Assembly (NCBI RefSeq): GCF_032854445.1
Contig: NC_088301.1
Location: forward strand, 45,379,116-45,443,115
Source: Liolophura sinensis
Taxonomy: Eukaryota; Mollusca; Polyplacophora; Chitonida; Chitonidae
Reading direction: 5' to 3'
Length of the DNA stretch: 64,000 nt
Part shown: positions 57,851-64,000 of the stretch, piece after piece
Layout: each line of letters opens with the position of its first letter
How positions within the stretch are numbered: the stretch's first letter is position 1
Notes under the pieces: model-generated
Database searches by the model: none
Told to the model about the DNA's origin: nothing
What the model saw: only the letters and a program-made list of their open reading frames with translations
Program-made: the position numbers and the translations under genes

Positions 57851-60800
57851 TTGTCAGGAAGGTGATCTTTGTTTAACTCAAATGGTTGGTGTTCATAATT
57901 CCTTGTCCAACCGAACTATTTGAAAACGATTTTAAATAATCCAGATATTTCAGGAAGATAATGTACATTATACTTTCTCTCTTCACCAAATTAATTGGAG
58001 AAATTAATGTACATGTACTTTAACATCTGTGATGTATGAGCTTCTTGTTTGATGGACAGTTATCGTAATTTTGGGGTTTAAGCAATTCAAATGGAACATT
58101 ATGTAATGGTGGACTTGTGCACGTTAAAAAATGACACCCTTGGAATTGATTTTCTAATCATTGAACCATAATTTCTAAAGTTATACTAGATATATGCAAA
58201 TCAACTAATACTCCATTCTCCTAGACCAGTCTGGTATACATGTCACGCGATACGACGACTACCCAATCTTGCTTCTCAATGAGCATTTTCTTCAAAATAA
58301 TAGGATGGACAGGTATGTGAATATGCCAGTCTTACTCTGTGACTTTACATCAGTAATACATTTTGCGGCAGCAATTTTAATCCACTAGCTGTCGTCGTCA
58401 AACTTTTTGCAAACACAACCAAGGAGGGGGAATACGATGGAATTTGCAGATTTTGCCCTAATTTACACATTAGAAACTGTAGAATTGCCATCATATCCAA
58501 CAATCATAAACCAAACCCACTTTTCAAATGTATTTATATGGATCATTATGGTGGGAGGAAACAGGGCGGAGTCCACTACCATCCGCAAGGTTGCAAGTCA
58601 TTTTGGAATGACCATGATAATGCACCTTAAAGCTCCACAGAAGACTTCTCATGACAATAACTATATCTTAAAAATATTAATTTTAAATAATAATAATAAT
58701 AAAAAAAATTCTCATGTAAAGTTTCTTTAATATCACATAAAATATTTCACATTAAATCAATCATATTGAAAATAAATGTCTTATTCAACAGAAGAGCTAC
58801 AGAATGGCTTCATCCCACCCGGAATATTCTCTATTCATAAGGAAATAAATAACACAGTGTCTGGGCATTGCGTTCCTGTTGCAGTAATACTGCACAACAA
58901 TGGTAAAAAGTCTCACATATTCCGGAATGAATAGACCTGGATTTACTTTAAGAAACCTTTGTACTGGAATTTGGACTAGTAGACCACTGCACATTAAAGG
59001 CCCCCCCGACGCCGGCTGCATGTTTAAATGGAAAAAAGTGCTTGTACGGTGTGGCCTAAGGTTCCCAATGAACATGCTTAGTATTCTAGCTTAAGCCATA
59101 CTGAAGCTCTTCTATTGCCAATGCTCAACAATAAATATGGCAAGACACATCAACATTGATTTACCCTATGCAGAAGCACATGCAGAATGAGTACATGCAT
59201 AAATTGGCATTTTATTACAAGAATGCTGTCGTAGTGACATTCATAACAATATTGAGTCGCACACACTGCTCACAGCTGCATAAAGGCAAAAGTGTTTAAC
59301 ACACTAATTCTGTACATATTTCCAACAATAACACCTTTCACAGTGAAAAGGAGTGGTTTCAAGGCAGGTGTAGTAGAGTCTAGTATTATGGATCGGCTAG
59401 CCAAAGCACAATCCAGTTCACCTATATGTAATGCTTCCTCACAGCAGTAATCACTTATGCACCTTCAGACTACAACAGTTTTAATCAGCAGCATTAAAAT
59501 CAGCATTACTCAGCAGCCTGTCATCAGTAAACAGTGCAAATATACATATATTATTAAATAGTAGATAAATAAAGTACACCTCAGCAATGAACTTTTGCAA
59601 TTCATGAAATTAACACATCTCTTTCACCAACAAACAAAAATGTATTACCACTACATTGCATCATTTAACTACATTCTTATATAAATATGACTTAAAATAG
59701 CTTTTACAATAAGAGTGATGATGTCTGCCATTGATTTCACACAGTACTCAAGCATCTGAGCACAGTTGTTCAAGTGTATTAATATTTATGCAACTTTATT
59801 AACTTCTGTCTGGGTCAAAATCCTATAGATTGTGTAATAAAATGAGACTGGTACTGAGAATACAACCAGACTTTTAATATTTGTTTATTTAAAACCCTTT
59901 GAACAACTGGCCATCACATTGCATCCAGCTCAGGTCATTGATTTCCACTGTGGAAGACAGCCACAGGAAATAGGCTTCATTAACATTTTTTATTTACTTC
60001 TAGTTTGTTAATAATATCATGGTACATGTAAAATACAAACATTTTTATTTAAATGTGTCCGCAGCGGTGTAACAAATGTGATTTGTCTCTGAACAACTCC
60101 TGGCACAACATGCCAGTTCCCCTTGGCTATAAACCCTCGCCATCACGTGACATCAATAACAGCAAGCATGTTTAACATAGGTGTTACACATGGCTGTTTT
60201 ACATCTGCAGTACAAGCAATTTGCAGCTACACCCAATTGGTCACAAGCAGTTTATGTAAATATGTGGTTTACTTTAGCAATGAATGCTTCTGCGCACACA
60301 TAACATTTTATCAGTAGCCATTCTGGGTTACATCATCAGTGAAATTTTTATGAAATAAGCACTAAATATACTTTAGTGGAACAAAAAACAAATAGTATAT
60401 GTAATACGTATCAGCAGCATGAGTAAACAATATATATGTGTATATAAGAGTGGAAAGCCTTTAAACCTAGCAAAATAGACATATTTCTTAAATTGTATGA
60501 TACATGTATAAACATGTATTCTTACAAGCATATTGTCTTGACTGGCATTTAAATATTCTTATGTCATAAGTATATGCTGCACTATATGAAACGCAGTTAT
60601 AACAAAATGTATGCAACAGCAGTCAAGTACATGTACATACAGCTCATATTGTGCCTTAGTAAATCTAAGTGTGAGAATACTTGCAATACTGGCACATGCA
60701 CACTCCTTTTCTCAAGCAAAGATAATGAGAGAATATTTATGCAAGGCACATGGAGAAAATTATATTTCAATTGGCATACAAATGTCTAAAATGTAATCAA

Positions 60801-61947
60801 AACTTCCCTACTTCTCTAATTTCAGAACTTAGTCATTATGAAATACGAAATATATACTTTGTTTCCCATTTAACATTTACAAAATATCTGCTGAAAATTA
60901 TGCATACATCAAGTGTGAAGAAAATAAGGCAGAATCATTGTTTACCAATAAATTACCTTAAAGAGCCCGCTGAGGACATTGCTGGCAACCTGATAAATCC
61001 TTTCCTATACATGGTGACTGTGCAACAGTGAATTTTGAAACATATGGTTAGCATCTTATTACCTTAAACAAAATAATATTATGGTATGTATCAGTTAGCT
61101 TTACCTGCAATTCAACAATGCAATAATCAGAACAGCTCACAAACATGAACAGGGCTCACAATTTTGACAACAGGAAATTCTGGAACCACACACTTGATAT
61201 AAGGTGCGTCCTGACACTTCTAGTATTAGTCCACCCAGTCTTATCCAATGACCCCGCAGCTTTGAGTGTGCATGCTAAACACAGGTTTTGTGGTAGACAA
61301 ACAATAGCACATGGAAATTTAAGCTTCTGCTATAACATTTCAGATTTTGGCAACACATCAGTCTTTAGTGCTGTTCTAGTTTGGTGTCTTCTAAATTGAA
61401 ACTGTTTACTGGAGTCAAAGTAAACTTTAAAGTTTCATAAAAACCTCAAGAAATTTGCTTAATTATGCATTAATATTGAAGGCTCCACGGCCTTAACACA
61501 GGAAGACATGCTTTGGCTTCCCCCACTAAGATCTAGATCTGTCATGCACACTTAAATTGCTATATGGGCTTATACTGTACCTTCAGAAAGACACGGGTGA
61601 TAATTTTTTGGCAATATGTAGGTAATGATAGAAGTTGCTATAATAATAAAGGACAATAAGTGTATCATAAAAGCACCCTACAACAAGGCAGTCTCCGACT
61701 TGACAATTACAAGTTTAAAAGCCTGCCACAACCACGAGAAGTCATCAACTACAATAACCATGCACACATTGCACAACACTGAGAAAGACAATGAGGCAAG
61801 TTGAATTTACCACCACATTAAGATCAACAGTCCAAGTATTATCTACTTGACGCAGACTACACAGCAAAGGTAACACAAATGTGTAAGACTTTCAACCCAA
61901 CATTGGGAAATCTCCACCACATGATCTGTTTGCTAAACCTGTACACC
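57851..61947 (-). other. Non-coding sequence between convergent genes C and D; probably includes 3' UTR of D
   Basis: No supported exon on either strand. A SINE-1 reverse fragment lies at 58547-58606. Several TTTATT words (AATAAA on the - strand) occur, for example near 59208, 59884 and 59984, so the 3' end of gene D cannot be fixed. Confidence 0.4.
58547..58606 (-). repeat. SINE-1 fragment, reverse
   Basis: CATTATGGTGGGAGGAAACA then GGGCGGAGTCC and ACCATCCGCAAGGTTGC are the reversed SINE-1 core. Confidence 0.6.
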
Positions 61948-63859
61948 TTAGGTGTTGATTCTCTCTGCTGAGTGGGCCATGCTTGCACTCTGAGACTCCA
62001 GCTGGGAATGAGTTCTCAAATCGCCTGCTTGGGATGGATTAGTACCAATACTGACTGGCTGCTTGTTTTCAGTTACTTCCACACCTCTGTAAATAGTGAA
62101 GTAGTATAAGCCATCAGAATAGGTGGTCAAGATAAGCAAACTTTTGTTTTTTTCCCACTAATTGGAAGGATGAAACTCAACATTTCTCAACAAAACATTC
62201 CATGCAATCTTTAATAGTGCAGCCTTATATGCATTGACTACAATTTTCATATTACCGCAAAGTACTTATTATTCGCTGGAATTTATTTTCACAGATTGTT
62301 TCCAAAAATATGTCCGCGGGAATTAATTTTCGTCGATTTAAGAGAATAGTTAAAAATAATCTTAAAATTTTCCAAGATATAATATGGCTTAAATTATCAT
62401 CATGCATAGCTTTAATCCTCCTTTGTTTCCTGCGGCGTCGCTAATCATTGCGATCTGGATCAGAGTTTAAAACATTGGGGGATGGATTATCACTACGTAA
62501 GAAGATAACTTCGCGCCTACCGTGAGCAGTACTCAAACAGGTGTCACTTCTTTTCGAATCACTGATGAGTACTTTTAAGCAATTGGCACAGTGACCTGTC
62601 ACCTTTTGAGCAGTTCAATGCAAAACATATGAATATGCATTGTTTTCAGTTTTAGTTGTCCTCTGTAGCAGGTCAGAAAGCGCAAACATTGCCGTAGCTG
62701 TCTAACAGCCATTTTGTTTTTGCACACACTTCACACTTTGTTAGAAGCTCACCCATTGGACCACAGGAGAGACAATGGGATAGCGTGTATCAGAGCGACA
62801 TTCATCAGAAGCCAGCATGTGCTGGTATCTATTTTTCTTTCCCTTTATGGGCATAGCAAAGTTTGAACAAACTAAAGACAAATAAACTCCCACTTTGTTT
62901 TATACCCACCAAGCCTTAGCTCCAGAGTTTGTATATATTTAAACCATAATTTCCCTTCCTTGCTGTTAAAAAATTTAGCTGGCTTGTGGGGCTTTCTTTG
63001 TGCAGCTCCCAGCACCCTGGCAAAGATTTCACTTCTTCATTACCACTACCGGTTTTTCACTGGAATTATGTTTCACGATAACATATTGACTGCAAAATCT
63101 GTGAAAATTAGTTCCACGTGAAAATTAAGTACTTCACAGTATATGAATTAACATCAGGACTATGTTGAAACACCTGTATCAAGACAAGCCTGCTGATGTA
63201 AATCAGAAGTATTCTGATAACGAAGCCCACTTTATCACTCACCTGGTAATGGCTGAGGGTACTGACTGGAGGTAGTGCTCCGTGCTGGACGTGGAGGCAG
63301 AGACTGGTCTGGGAGCTGAACTTGGCAGATCCCGACTCATTCCTGGGTTTCCATGGTGATCCACGCCAGCTCCTCCCATTTGCCCTCCCCATGCTGATCT
63401 GGGGCCCACACGACCATGGCTGGGACTGAAAGTACCCATAAACTGGCTTTATTTAAACTAGGGGAGAACTCAAGGATGGTCTTACTACATGTAGCTCTTC
63501 ACACCCTTTGGCTATGTCCATGCAGTATGCACTTTATAGGAAACAAGTATTTGCTTAAGAGGAAAATTTTTGTACCATTTTAAAGGCAACATATTCATTG
63601 TCTTTTCATAGTTAAGAAGATTAAAAATTCAGACTACAGTAATTAAAACTGAAGAATAAAGGTAACATTATGTTGGTGACAGGCACTGACACAGATGTTA
63701 AGTGGAAATCACATACCTGAAGTGGAAATCTTTTGGCAAGAAGCGATGATGAATAGCGTCTGCTCTACACTTCATGATCTGCTTCCGGAAATCCTTTTTG
63801 GCATTACCATATCCATTGAAAATATGATCACAAAACACCAAGTTTCCATTGTGATATAT
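61948..63859 (-). CDS. Unidentified protein, C-terminal three exons (gene D, partial)
   Basis: Three - strand exons join in phase: 63859-63717 (AG acceptor, ends CACTTCAG|GTATGT), 63425-63243 (TTTCAG acceptor, ends TTACCAG|GTGAGT) and 62086-61948 (TTTACAG acceptor, TAA stop). Total 465 nt, 154 codons and stop; the N-terminal part lies to the right of the window. The first exon reads like a folded domain (IYHNGNLVFCDHIFNGYGNA, KKDFRKQIMKCRADAIHH, RFLPKDFHF). The rest is a low-complexity tail rich in Ser, Gly and Pro (GPRSAWGGQMGGAG, RPVSASTSSTEHY), ending HSAERINT. I do not recognise the family and assign no function. No signal peptide or membrane segment is visible in this part. Support comes from splice signals and phase agreement on both junctions; it has no link in strand or domains to the adhesion genes. 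Confidence 0.7.
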
Positions 63860-64000
63860 CTAAAGGAAAGGTAAGAATGGTAAAATTTAAACTAACATCA
63901 TTTAGACATTTTGATACTACTTAAAATGTATAACTGGTACCAACCAGAGGCTATGTGTATATAGTATGCTGATGCATCTACAAGTATTAAGTTTTGGCTT

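Noticed and set aside
63108..63392. Alternative - strand frame (94 codons) over gene D exon 2
   Set aside because: The frame used in the annotation is the only one matching the phases of both neighbouring exons.

Overview
This window is animal nuclear DNA. Genes are split into many short exons of about 70-370 bp with GT/AG introns of 0.1-3 kb. Base composition is AT-rich, and tRNA-derived SINEs of the kind common in molluscs and other lophotrochozoans are scattered through it. I infer a lophotrochozoan protostome (mollusc, brachiopod or a relative). The sequence alone does not settle the phylum. There is no bacterial, viral or CRISPR content.

The window holds three immunoglobulin-superfamily neuronal adhesion genes in a head-to-tail row on the + strand, then the end of an unrelated gene on the - strand. 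(A) 1-5372 is the 3' part of a neuroglian/L1CAM-type gene: end of FN3-3, FN3-4, FN3-5, membrane segment, and a cytoplasmic tail with the ankyrin motif FIGQY and a C-terminal STFV. (B) 13772-27626 is a complete paralogue with 22 coding exons and 1323 codons: signal peptide, six Ig and five FN3 domains, membrane segment, and a longer, rebuilt tail that keeps STFV but has lost FIGQY. (C) 36072-55961 is a complete contactin with 23 coding exons and 1249 codons: signal peptide, C-type-lectin-like domain, six Ig, four FN3 and a GPI-anchor signal. (D) the last three coding exons of an unidentified gene run 63859-61948 on the - strand, convergent with contactin. I assembled the exons by hand from splice sites, domain homology and intron phase. 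In each complete model every junction is in phase and the total length is a multiple of three.

Between the genes lie long 3' regions (5373-10430, 27627-29100, 55962-57850), AT-rich spacers with SINEs and simple repeats, and short G+C-richer stretches at about 12240-12374 and 34030-34113. Those two stretches look like non-coding first exons of B and C, and both carry a CGCCATTTTG element.

Neuroglian and contactin work together: in Drosophila, Contactin, Neuroglian and Neurexin IV form a septate-junction complex. In human, L1-family and contactin genes are also neighbours (CHL1 with CNTN6/CNTN4; NFASC with CNTN2). The arrangement here therefore looks like an old bilaterian linkage. The points most worth following up are that linkage, the tail of gene B without its ankyrin site, a decayed copy of a gene B exon inserted in a later intron of the same gene, and a satellite-like array with a seven-unit higher-order period in a contactin intron.
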